Below, one piece after another: positions 27,279 through 34,273 of a DNA stretch of 64,000 bases. Below the pieces are notes generated by a model, which did not search any database, had not been told where the DNA came from, and worked only from the letters and a program-made list of their open reading frames with translations. How positions within the stretch are numbered: the first letter of the stretch is position 1; each line of letters starts with the position of its first letter. The DNA is from JABFSM01 sp052389555. Lineage in GTDB: Bacteria > Gemmatimonadota > Gemmatimonadetes > Gemmatimonadales > GWC2-71-9. Both the position numbers and the translations under genes were made by a program. Location of the stretch: the NCBI GenBank assembly GCA_052389555.1, contig JBQTHV010000015.1, positions 1 through 64,000 of the forward strand, in the 5' to 3' direction.

Positions 27279-27738
27279 TCCCCCGCCGTCCCCGGAGGAC
27301 CTGGCGGGAATGCGGGCTGCGCTCGAGCTGGCCCGCCGCGGGGGTGAGCTCGGCGAGATTCCGGTGGGGGCAGTGGTGATGGGGGACGGGACCGTGTTAG
27401 GCGAGGCGCACAATGAGTGCGTGGAACGGAAGGACCCTACCGCCCATGCGGAGTTGGTCGCCCTCCAGCGGGCTCTGGCGCGCACCGGGGCCGGACGCCT
27501 GACCGATGCAACCCTCTACGTCACGCTGGAGCCCTGCGCGCAATGCGCCGGGGCCATGGTGCTCACGAAGGTCGGCCGGGTGGTCTACGGGGCCACCGAT
27601 CCGAAGGCCGGCATGGCGGGCTCGGTCGGCGAATTGCTCCGCCACCCCGCGCTCAACCATCGGGCCGAGGTGATCGGCGGGGTTCTGGCGGACGAGTGCG
27701 GCGCCTTGCTCCTGACCTTCTTTGCGGGGCGCCGGTAG
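27271..27738 (+). CDS. tadA: tRNA-specific adenosine deaminase TadA
   Basis: 155 residues from GTG 27271, overlapping the end of clpB by eight bases; ATG 27310 is an alternative. The zinc-dependent deaminase motifs are HAE (His59, in TAHAELVAL) and PCAQCAGAM. It converts A34 to inosine in tRNA-Arg(ACG). The family could also include guanine deaminase, but the NECVERKDPTAHAE and GRLTDATLYVTLEPCAQC context fits TadA. Confidence 0.92.
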   Translation: MPSPPPSPEDLAGMRAALELARRGGELGEIPVGAVVMGDGTVLGEAHNECVERKDPTAHAELVALQRALARTGAGRLTDATLYVTLEPCAQCAGAMVLTKVGRVVYGATDPKAGMAGSVGELLRHPALNHRAEVIGGVLADECGALLLTFFAGRR

Positions 27739-27804
27739 GGACCGTATCTTCTCCGGCCCCGATCCCATTCCGGATGTCGGGCTCTCTCTCCCGGAGCACT
27801 TCCC

Positions 27805-28623
27805 ATGTTCTCCCGACTCGCAACGTCCGCGGGCATGGTGGCGCTATTCACCGCACCCCTGGCTGCCCAACCGATGCCGGCCAGCCAGCCAACCATCATC
27901 AGCATCGTTCGGGAAATCGAGAAACCTGGACATTTCGGCCCCCATCAAGAGACTGAGGCCCGGTGGGCCGACCTCAACCGCCGGAACAATTACCCAACCA
28001 CCTATCTCGCTCTGGTTGCCGTGAGCGGCGTTCCGGAGGTCTGGTGGGTCTCGGCGTACGATGGCCTGGCTTCGTTCGGGAAGGCGCAGGCTTTCGGGGC
28101 CGACAACTCGGCCTATTCCCAGGCCTTGAGCAAGATCGCCGTCGAGGACGCAAACCACATCAATAACGTGATCTTCACCCAGGCCCAGGCGGTTCCCGAT
28201 GCCAGCTACGGGGCGTTTCCCGATCTCTCCAAGATGCGAGTGTTCTCGGTGTTCACCGTGCAGATGCGGCCGGGCATGGAGCCGATGTTCACCCAAATCG
28301 CCCGGCAGTACGCTGCCATAATGAAGGCCAAGAATGTGCCGGCCAGCTGGCGGTCGTACGAGGTGATCGCCGGCGCGCCGGGGGGCACCTTTCTGGTGTT
28401 CTCGTCCTACCCGTCCTGGGATGCGGTCGAAGCCGAGCGCAAGGCCTCCATGGAAGCCTTTGCGGGCGCGAACCCTACCGATCTCGAGGGAATGATGAAG
28501 GCCTCCCGCGAGGCGGTGGCGAGCACCAACGGCCGCTACTTCACCGTTAATCCGCGGATGAGCCTGGTTTCTAAGGAATTAGAAGCGGACCCGTTCTGGG
28601 CGCCGAAGAAGCCTACGCCGTAG
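27805..28623 (+). CDS. Secreted protein, possible dimeric alpha/beta-barrel, function unknown
   Basis: 272 residues with a signal peptide (MFSRLATSAGMVALFTAPLAAQ, cleavage after AAQ). Residues 30-140 and 150-260 look like two related alpha/beta units. The second (RVFSVFTVQMRPGMEPMFTQIARQYAAIM, TFLVFSSYPSWDAVEAERKASMEAF) resembles ferredoxin-like or NIPSNAP-type barrels. No catalytic motif was recognised. It lies 67 bases after tadA and is convergent with the M20 gene (seven bases apart). Confidence 0.65.
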   Translation: MFSRLATSAGMVALFTAPLAAQPMPASQPTIISIVREIEKPGHFGPHQETEARWADLNRRNNYPTTYLALVAVSGVPEVWWVSAYDGLASFGKAQAFGADNSAYSQALSKIAVEDANHINNVIFTQAQAVPDASYGAFPDLSKMRVFSVFTVQMRPGMEPMFTQIARQYAAIMKAKNVPASWRSYEVIAGAPGGTFLVFSSYPSWDAVEAERKASMEAFAGANPTDLEGMMKASREAVASTNGRYFTVNPRMSLVSKELEADPFWAPKKPTP

Positions 28624-28630
28624 GACGAGG

Positions 28631-30064
28631 TTATCGCCGGTAGTCCAGCGGCGGCGGCCGGTCTCCCACGAGCGACACGTAGCGGAAGTCCGGCCCGCGT
28701 CGCTTCTCGAATTCCGCCCGGGCATCGGCGATCAGCTTCGGGATCGTGAAGAGATCTACCGCCGTCATCGCCAGCGTCTTGGCCGCGATCACCATGCCCT
28801 TGGTGCCGATGCTCATCCCGCCCGCGGCGATGGCCTGCCAGGAGTGCGCGGGGGTTCCCGGCGCCCAGGTCGCGGCGCGCATGCCTTCGGTCGGCACGAC
28901 CCAGCTCACGTCACCCACGTCCGTCGAGCCGGTGCCTTCGCGCTCGAACCCGAACGGCTCGATCCGGCCAGCGGCTTCGAGCGGCGGCAGATTCGATCCC
29001 AGGGTGGTACGGACCCGCTCCGCGAACAGGCGTTCCTCCGGGGTATACTGCACCCCGCCGACCCGCTCCAGGTTGGCGTGCAACGCCCGCGCGAGGGTCT
29101 CGTTGGGAAGCAGGGCGTAAACCCCGTTGATCACCTCGTGCTCCACCTGCGTGTCCGTTCCGACGGCAGCCCCTTCCGACGCCTTCACGACCCGGTTCCA
29201 GATCTCTCGGGCGGCTTCCGGGTTAGGATGCCTCACGTAGTAATAAACCTCGGCGAAGTCCGGCACCACGTTGGGTGCTTCGCCGCCCTTGGTGATGACA
29301 TAATGGATGCGGGTTTCCTGGGGAACGTGCTCGCGCATCAGGTTGACCATGTGATTCATCGCCTCGACGCCGTCGAGGGCCGAACGGCCTCGATGGGGTG
29401 CCGCGGCGGCGTGGGCCGAGAGGCCATGGAAGCGGAACTTGCCCGAGATATTGGCGAGCGAGGCTCCCGGGCTCGCCATGTTGCGGTCGCCGGCGTGCCA
29501 GTGCAGTACGATGTCGACGTCCTCGAACAACCCGGCCCGCACCATGTACACTTTGCCGCCGCCACCTTCCTCGGCGGGAGTTCCGTAGACGCGGATCGTG
29601 CCGGCCCGGCCCGAGCTTTCCAGCCAGCGCTTGACCGCGATGCCCGCGGCCACTGAACCGGTCCCGAACAGATGGTGACCGCAGGCATGCCCGGCGGGCT
29701 TGTCCGGAATCGGATTCCGCTCGGGAGACGCCGCCTGGGTGATGCCGGGCAGCGCATCAAACTCGGCGAGGATCACGACCACGGGCTTGCCGCGGCCCGC
29801 AGTTGCGACGAACGCGGTTGGAATTCCCGCTACTCCGGCCTGCATTTCGAACCCGGCCTGCTTGAGGTGTTGTTGCAGGAGGGCTGAGCTCTCGCGCTCT
29901 TGATAGCCTACCTCGGCGAGGTCCCAGATCCGGAGCGCGGTGCGAGCGAACTCTCCCTGCTGACTGTCAATCCAGGCCGCGACTTGCTCCTTGCCCGATT
30001 GGGCAGCGGCATTGGATATCGCGAGCCCGGCGAACCAGAGTGTGACGAAGTGGCGGCGAGCCAT
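28631..30064 (-). CDS. Secreted M20-family amidohydrolase (AbgB-like)
   Basis: 477 residues with a signal peptide (LWFAGLAISNAAAQS). M20 metallo-hydrolase signatures are visible: FDALPG with the metal-binding HACGHHLFGTGSVAAGIAV, then TPAEEGGGGKVYM containing the catalytic Glu, HWHAGD, and the dimerisation domain with FRFHGLSAHAAAAPHRGRSALDGVEAMNHMVNLM. C-terminal GTGSTDVGDVSWVVPT and APGTPAHSWQ complete the active site. The closest known type is p-aminobenzoyl-glutamate hydrolase subunit B. The export signal suggests periplasmic action on N-acyl amino acids or small peptides. Confidence 0.88.
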   Translation of the reverse strand: MARRHFVTLWFAGLAISNAAAQSGKEQVAAWIDSQQGEFARTALRIWDLAEVGYQERESSALLQQHLKQAGFEMQAGVAGIPTAFVATAGRGKPVVVILAEFDALPGITQAASPERNPIPDKPAGHACGHHLFGTGSVAAGIAVKRWLESSGRAGTIRVYGTPAEEGGGGKVYMVRAGLFEDVDIVLHWHAGDRNMASPGASLANISGKFRFHGLSAHAAAAPHRGRSALDGVEAMNHMVNLMREHVPQETRIHYVITKGGEAPNVVPDFAEVYYYVRHPNPEAAREIWNRVVKASEGAAVGTDTQVEHEVINGVYALLPNETLARALHANLERVGGVQYTPEERLFAERVRTTLGSNLPPLEAAGRIEPFGFEREGTGSTDVGDVSWVVPTEGMRAATWAPGTPAHSWQAIAAGGMSIGTKGMVIAAKTLAMTAVDLFTIPKLIADARAEFEKRRGPDFRYVSLVGDRPPPLDYRR

Positions 30065-30160
30065 GGGGGAAACTCCGGGAGTCGAATGGGGACTGGCAAA
30101 CCCCGGAGAATCTAGTACGGGCGAGCAGGGCGAGCAGGAGGAACGGGGCGAACAGGGATC

Positions 30161-30421
30161 TCAGGTCAGGTTGGTTCCGTCCGTCTCGATCGCCCGGTTC
30201 GTCTCGATCGCCTTATTCGCCTCGATCTCGCGCGCTCCCCAGATCGTGTGGGCCAGCGAGACCAGGAAGGTCACGGCGAACACGGCCACCACAAAACCCA
30301 GGGCGGCTCGGATCGTCGGCGCGAATTCGCCTTGAGCGATGAATCCGGCGAGGCCGGCCGTCATCAGCACGAGAAGGGCAGGCCCGACTCGCCGTCGGCC
30401 GGATCGGGTCGCTTCGGTCAT
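30161..30421 (-). CDS. Small two-helix membrane protein
   Basis: 86 residues. The start at 30421 (MTEATRSGRRRVG) is preferred because AAGGAG lies about nine bases upstream; an in-frame ATG at 30439 is possible. Two hydrophobic helices are at about 15-33 and 41-63, giving an N-in hairpin. The tail (NKAIETNRAIETDGTNLT) is encoded by degenerate tandem 18-base units. No family was recognised. The gene is separated from the M20 gene by a short repeat-like gap (30121-30158). Confidence 0.5.
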   Translation of the reverse strand: MTEATRSGRRRVGPALLVLMTAGLAGFIAQGEFAPTIRAALGFVVAVFAVTFLVSLAHTIWGAREIEANKAIETNRAIETDGTNLT

Positions 30422-30450
30422 GTCGGAAGTCTCCTTCATACCCGATTCCA

Positions 30451-30490
30451 GAAAACACAAAAGGCGCAATCGAACATTCGATCGCGCCTT
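30451..30490 (-). terminator. Intrinsic terminator on the minus strand
   Basis: A strong hairpin at 30461-30490 (AAGGCGC pairs with GCGCCTT, then one mismatch and ATCGA pairs with TCGAT) is followed on the minus strand by a T-rich run (TTTTGTGTTTT, 30451-30460). The plus-strand side has no T tract, so termination is predicted leftwards. It would end a transcript coming from the right, such as the small ORF at 30547-30717. Confidence 0.65.
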
Positions 30491-30546
30491 CGTCTCGCGG
30501 GCCAGAAGCGCCCCCGCGACAAGGTGGCGGCGTGTCCGCCATTTGA

Positions 30547-30717
30547 TCACACGATAGCGACCGGTCGGGAGACGCGCAAGGGGGTGCGGGTATGCACGGC
30601 CAGAAGCGTTTCATAAGGAGGAGGGCCGAGGCGATCGGGGTCGAGCTCCTGGCCGCGGAAGCGCCGGAGCGACTGACGGCGGCCTCGGCGCGGCGGCCGA
30701 CAGGAACCCGGGCTCAT
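30547..30717 (-). CDS. Possible small basic protein, unknown
   Basis: 56-residue frame from ATG 30717, Arg/Pro-rich at the N-terminus (MSPGSCRPPRRGRR) with a more ordinary second half (QELDPDRLGPPPYETLLAVHTRTPLRV). No good Shine-Dalgarno is seen and no family was recognised. It is supported mainly by the minus-strand terminator shortly downstream and by a G/C-rich third-position pattern. It could equally be a chance frame in the leader opposite the LigD phosphoesterase gene. Confidence 0.25.
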   Translation of the reverse strand: MSPGSCRPPRRGRRQSLRRFRGQELDPDRLGPPPYETLLAVHTRTPLRVSRPVAIV

Positions 30718-30735
30718 GCCCGAAGGAGCGCGTAA

Positions 30736-31311
30736 GTGGCCCTGCGCGAGTATCGCCGGAAGCGCCACTTTGGCATAACCCGCGAGCCCAGTGGGGCCAA
30801 GCAACCCCGGAGGGGCCCCCGCCGGATCTTCGTCATCCACCATCACTTCGCCAGCCGCGAGCATTACGATCTTCGCCTCGAGCACCGCGGGGTCCTCAAG
30901 AGCTGGGCGGTGCCGAAGGAACCTGCCACGGAACCGGGAGAAAAGCGTCTGGCGGTCCAGGTCGAGGATCATCCGCTCGAGTACGCGTCATTCCGAGGGA
31001 CCATTCCGGAGGGGCAGTACGGCGCGGGGAAGGTGATGATCTGGGATCGGGGCACCTGGGAACCCGAGGGTAATCCGGGGGAGGGGCTCGACCGCGGCAG
31101 GCTTTCGTTTCGACTCTCCGGCCGGAAGCTCAAGGGGAATTGGACCCTGGTTCGCATGCGGGGAGACCCCAAGTCAGCGAAGCAGAACTGGCTTCTGATC
31201 AAGCGTGCGGATGAACCTTCAACGGGTAGGACTCGTGCGATCGCCCGACCCCGGGACCCACCCCGGCGCCGCGGCACACGAGTGAAGACAGGTCGTGCCC
31301 GCGCGCGCTAG
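30736..31311 (+). CDS. LigD 3'-phosphoesterase domain as a separate protein
   Basis: 191 residues from GTG 30736 with GAAGGAG about seven bases upstream. The PE-domain core is clear: FVIHHHFASREHYDLRLEHRGVLKSWAVPKEP (metal-binding His and Asp/Arg residues), VEDHPLEYASFRGTIPEGQYGAGKVMIWDRGTWEP and KQNWLLIKRAD. The domain trims 3' ends (removes 3'-phosphate and a ribonucleoside) during Ku-dependent end joining. The tail is basic and low complexity. It overlaps the ligase gene by 17 bases. Confidence 0.9.
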   Translation: MALREYRRKRHFGITREPSGAKQPRRGPRRIFVIHHHFASREHYDLRLEHRGVLKSWAVPKEPATEPGEKRLAVQVEDHPLEYASFRGTIPEGQYGAGKVMIWDRGTWEPEGNPGEGLDRGRLSFRLSGRKLKGNWTLVRMRGDPKSAKQNWLLIKRADEPSTGRTRAIARPRDPPRRRGTRVKTGRARAR

Positions 31312-32263
31312 TGCCGCGGGGTTCATCGCCCCGCAGCTGGCGACGCTGGTTCCGGAAGTCCCTCCTGGCCCCGAGTGGCTGCACGAGATCAAGTTCGACG
31401 GATACCGGTTGGAGGGCGTGTTGCGGGACGGGAGAGCCCGGCTCCTGACCCGTCGCGGCCTCGACTGGACCGGCCGGTTTCCGGCGGTGGCAGAGGCCTG
31501 CGCGACGCTTCCGGCGCGGCAGGCTGTGATCGACGGAGAGCTGGTCGCGCTCCTGCCCGACGGGCGTTCCTCGTTTCAGGCCCTTCAACAGGTGATGATG
31601 GGGAAGAAGCCCCGGCGCGTCATCTACTACGTGTTCGATTTGCTCCGCCTCGACGGCAAGGACCTCCGCTCCCTTCCGCTGCTCGAGCGCAAGCGACGGC
31701 TGGCCAGGCTGCTGCGGAAGCGCCGGGGACCAGGCTCGAGAAGGGTGCGCTATTCGGCGCACTTCACGGGTCGCGGTGAGACGGTGCTCCAGAAGGCCTG
31801 CGCCATGGGACTCGAAGGAATCATCGCCAAACGGCGCGACTCGCCCTACCAGAGCCAGCGCACCCGAACCTGGCTCAAGGTCAAGTGCGTCAACCGGCAG
31901 GAATTCGTCGTCCTGGGGTTCACCGAACCGAAGGGCAGCCGCACCGGCCTGGGGGCCCTTCTGCTCGGTGTCTATACTCCCCGGGGGAGACTCGAGTACA
32001 CCGGGAAAGTCGGCACCGGCATGGGCGTGGCGCTGCTCAATCAACTGCGAAGGCGACTGGAGCCGCTGACTCGGGAAGACTCGCCGGTGCCGGGACCGGT
32101 CGAGCGCGGGCTCAAAGGCGTGACCTGGGTAGACCCCAAGCTGGTCGTGGAGGTCGCCTTCACCGAATGGACCGAGGATGGCCGGTTGCGACATCCCTCG
32201 CTGGTCGGACTGCGCGAGGACAAGCCCGCACGGGAAGTGCGGCGGGAGAAGCCCGCCCGATGA
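31295..32263 (+). CDS. LigD-type ATP-dependent DNA ligase domain as a separate protein
   Basis: 322 residues from GTG 31295. The nucleotidyltransferase motif I is EIKFDGYR with Lys33 as the AMP-accepting residue. VIDGELVALLPDG, VFDLLRLDGKDLRSLPLLERK, EGIIAKRRDSPY and WLKVKC are motifs III, IIIa, IV and V. The OB domain follows (EFVVLGFTEPKG, LEYTGKVGTG, EVAFTEWTEDGRLRHPSL). Seals double-strand breaks. In Pseudomonas and Mycobacterium this domain is fused to the phosphoesterase and polymerase domains; here each has its own start and stop. Confidence 0.93.
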   Translation: MPARASAAGFIAPQLATLVPEVPPGPEWLHEIKFDGYRLEGVLRDGRARLLTRRGLDWTGRFPAVAEACATLPARQAVIDGELVALLPDGRSSFQALQQVMMGKKPRRVIYYVFDLLRLDGKDLRSLPLLERKRRLARLLRKRRGPGSRRVRYSAHFTGRGETVLQKACAMGLEGIIAKRRDSPYQSQRTRTWLKVKCVNRQEFVVLGFTEPKGSRTGLGALLLGVYTPRGRLEYTGKVGTGMGVALLNQLRRRLEPLTREDSPVPGPVERGLKGVTWVDPKLVVEVAFTEWTEDGRLRHPSLVGLREDKPAREVRREKPAR

Positions 32264-33153
32264 CGGCGGTCGCAGGGATCCGGCTCACCAATCCGGAACG
32301 CGTAGTGTACCCCGAACAGGGGCTCACCAAGCATGATGTGGCCAGCTACTACGAAGCGATCGGGGAATGGATGCTTCCCCACGTCGAGAGGCGGCCCTTC
32401 TCGCTGGTTCGCTGTCCCGCAGGCCGCAAGAAGACCTGTTTCTACCAAAAGCACTGGACCGGCCGGCTCCCCGACGTGGTCAAGATGGTCACGATCAAGG
32501 AGGCCAGCGGTAGGAGCCGAGACTACACCTACGTCGAGGACGTCTCCGGCCTGGTGGCTCTGGTCCAGAACGGGGTGCTCGAGTTCCACGTGTGGGGTGC
32601 CCGGACTGACCGGATCGAGCAGCCCGATCGGATAGTATTTGATCTCGATCCGTCGCCCGAGGTGAGCTGGATCCGGGTGAAACAGGCGGCCCGTGAGCTA
32701 CGGGGTCTCCTGCGCGAGGTTGGCCTCGAGAGCTGGGTCAAGACCACCGGTGGAAAGGGGCTTCACCTCGTCATCCCGCTCACCCGTCAGGCAAGCTGGA
32801 AGCAAGTCGCCGGTTTCGCTCGGCTGGTGGCGTACCGAATGGAACGCCAGGACCCGGAGCACTATATCGCAAAAGCGAGCAAGGCGGCCCGGCGGGGGAA
32901 GATCTTCGTTGACTGGCTTCGCAACACCCGAGGGGCCACCTTCATCGCCCCCTGGTCCACCCGGGCTCGGCCGGGCGCGCCGGTATCTGCGCCGATCTCA
33001 TGGGAAGAGCTGTCGCGGCTTAGGACGGGGGATCAGTTCCGGGTGGAGAATGCGGTCTCCCTGGCCCAACGGCGGAAGACTGATCCCTGGGACTCGCTCC
33101 TCACGGCTCGTCAGCGGCTTCCCCGAGTTTCGAGGAGTCAGGGCGAGGAGTAA
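32260..33153 (+). CDS. LigD-type primase/polymerase domain as a separate protein
   Basis: 297 residues from ATG 32260, four-base overlap with the ligase gene. LigPol (archaeo-eukaryotic primase fold) motifs: LTNPERVVYPEQGLTKHDVASYYEAI, RPFSLVRCPAG, HVWGARTDRIEQPDRIVFDLDPS with the metal-binding DLD, KTTGGKGLHLVIPL, and YIAKASKAARRGKIFVDWLRNTRGAT. Adds nucleotides, preferring ribonucleotides, at broken ends. No Ku gene lies in the window. Confidence 0.93.
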   Translation: MTAVAGIRLTNPERVVYPEQGLTKHDVASYYEAIGEWMLPHVERRPFSLVRCPAGRKKTCFYQKHWTGRLPDVVKMVTIKEASGRSRDYTYVEDVSGLVALVQNGVLEFHVWGARTDRIEQPDRIVFDLDPSPEVSWIRVKQAARELRGLLREVGLESWVKTTGGKGLHLVIPLTRQASWKQVAGFARLVAYRMERQDPEHYIAKASKAARRGKIFVDWLRNTRGATFIAPWSTRARPGAPVSAPISWEELSRLRTGDQFRVENAVSLAQRRKTDPWDSLLTARQRLPRVSRSQGEE

Positions 33154-33222
33154 CTCGAGGTTGTACCGGGGTTCCCGGAAGTCGCGCTGATTTGTCGTCA
33201 GTTCGTCTCTACCACCGCAACT

Positions 33223-33327
33223 TCATCCGGCTTTTGCAATCAGCAGCCCGCAGACCAGACAGGCGGCTGGGTCCGTGGGATTGGGGATCGGGAAAATACA
33301 GCCACAGGTGTCGCCGTGGACTCTCAT
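33223..33327 (-). CDS. 34-residue cysteine-pair peptide
   Basis: ATG 33327 is preceded by an excellent Shine-Dalgarno (GAGGAGG, seven bases before the start). The product MRVHGDTCGCIFPIPNP and following 17 residues contain C8-x-C10 and C24-x-x-C27, a spacing that could bind one zinc. It is followed by the sequence GLLIAKAG and a TGA. No family was recognised, and a plus-strand frame of 62 codons overlaps it. The ribosome-binding site and Cys pattern favour the minus-strand reading. Confidence 0.45.
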   Translation of the reverse strand: MRVHGDTCGCIFPIPNPTDPAACLVCGLLIAKAG

Positions 33328-33631
33328 AAGCACACCTCCTCGAAGGATTCGTCCATGGCGACTTCCAGAAGCCCCGGCGATACCGACCATCCAACCAATC
33401 GCTTGCTGGTCGGGGGTGGTGAGCCGTCGCCCACCTTCCCCTCGCCGAAGGCTCGCTCCTTCGGGCGGGAGATTATACCGGAAATTTCGAGGTTCCGCGC
33501 CTAGGGGGGGTACCGGTCACTTATATTCTCCCGGGGAATCGGGAGTAGGGAACGGGGAATGGGGAATGGGACCTCGCCTTCCCCCATGATCGCGATTCCC
33601 CAAGCCCCATTCCCTATACCCCGGCTTTTTT
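33328..33631. other. Gene-poor gap with a small hairpin and a heptamer array
   Basis: No convincing gene is seen. CCGAAGG/CCTTCGG (about 33447-33466) forms a 7-bp stem with a six-base loop but has no T tract on either strand. TATATT at 33522-33527 looks like a -10 element without a matching -35. The rest (33533-33624) is the family C heptamer array that ends eight bases before tRNA-Ser. Confidence 0.6.
33533..33624. repeat. Heptamer array, family C, two inverted arms
   Basis: The left arm has GGGGAAT units with variants CGGGAGT and AGGGAAC. The right arm has ATTCCCC, AAGCCCC, ATTCCCT and ATACCCC, the complementary word. The array lies immediately upstream of tRNA-Ser(CGA). The same family sits in frame inside mutL (61251-61339). 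Confidence 0.85.
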
Positions 33632-33718
33632 GGACAGGTGTCCGAGTGGCTGAAGGAGCCGGTCTCGAAAACCGGTATACCCGCAAGGGTATCGTGGGTT
33701 CGAATCCCACCCTGTCCG
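33632..33718 (+). tRNA. tRNA-Ser (anticodon CGA)
   Basis: An 87-nt class II tRNA. The acceptor stem pairs GGACAGG with CCTGTCC, with discriminator G at 33718. The anticodon stem CCGGT/ACCGG encloses CTCGAAA, giving anticodon CGA (reads UCG). The long variable arm ACCCGCAAGGGT and the T-loop GGTTCGAATCC are clear. No CCA is encoded. Confidence 0.96.
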
Positions 33719-33721
33719 TCG

Positions 33722-33955
33722 TCACATCCGGTCGCGCAGTCCGGCCAGTCCGAACTCCGCGGCACAATGCGCCGAGCAGAAGAAGTTATTGTCTGCTTCG
33801 GTGCCGTGGCCGATGATCCGCACGCCGCAGTGGGCGCACGCCGGCGCCAGCACGTGGATGGCGCACTCGAAGCAGTCGAACGTATAACGCTTCCCACCCA
33901 GCTGGATCTCGAAGCTCTTGTCGTAGTCGTTACCGCAGCCAGTGCAGACGCCCAT
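33722..33955 (-). CDS. Small cysteine-rich zinc-binding protein
   Basis: 77 residues starting MGVCTGCGNDYDKSFEIQLGG, with AGGAG upstream of the ATG. Cysteine/histidine sites: C4-x-x-C7, C28-x-x-C31 followed by His34, C40-x-x-C43, then C60-x-x-x-C64 (SAHC, with His63). This is a LIM-like or treble-clef double zinc arrangement, found in small conserved bacterial proteins of unknown function. Its 3' end lies three bases from the tRNA-Ser gene on the other strand. Confidence 0.75.
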   Translation of the reverse strand: MGVCTGCGNDYDKSFEIQLGGKRYTFDCFECAIHVLAPACAHCGVRIIGHGTEADNNFFCSAHCAAEFGLAGLRDRM

Positions 33956-34273
33956 AATCGGTCTCCTTTCTGTCCCGAGGGACGACGCCGGCGGTGGTCA
34001 GCGCACAGACCAAGAGCGCCTGCGGCCCTTCCGGCGCGCTGCTTGCGTCGCGGTGGCGCTGGACCGGTGCTCCGGCCGCTCCTGCCGGTGGCGTTTCGCG
34101 AAAAAAGGCTTGTGGTTGCGGAATTCGGGTTGTGGCTCCGGGTTGCCGGACGCCACGTTCGCGGGGGTCAGATTTGACAGCCGGGCCGGCAAGATGGTAC
34201 TAGTTGGCCCGGTCGCGAAGGGTTTCCCGAGCCGGAGATCCTTCGCGTTGCGTTTCCGATCCAAAGGAGATTC
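33956..34273. other. 318-base intergenic region between the zinc protein and topA
   Basis: The region is divergent between the minus-strand zinc protein and topA. Apart from the candidate topA promoter (34174-34203) and the purine-rich AAAGGAG before the topA ATG, no RNA gene, repeat array or convincing ORF was recognised. This gap is unusual in the window for lacking a heptamer array. Confidence 0.5.
34174..34203 (+). promoter_or_regulatory. Candidate sigma-70-type promoter for topA
   Basis: A perfect TTGACA at 34174-34179, an 18-base spacer and a weak TACTAG -10. The ATG of topA is at 34274, leaving a leader of roughly 60 bases. The -10 match is poor, so confidence is limited. Confidence 0.35.

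Noticed and set aside
33316..33504. 62-codon plus-strand frame opposite the 34-residue Cys peptide
   Set aside because: No good ribosome-binding site and a low-complexity Ser/Pro product; the minus-strand reading has a strong Shine-Dalgarno and paired Cys.
33638..34177. Plus-strand frame starting MSEWLKEPVSKTG across tRNA-Ser(CGA)
   Set aside because: The peptide is a translation of the tRNA itself and then the antisense of the zinc protein; a common spurious call.
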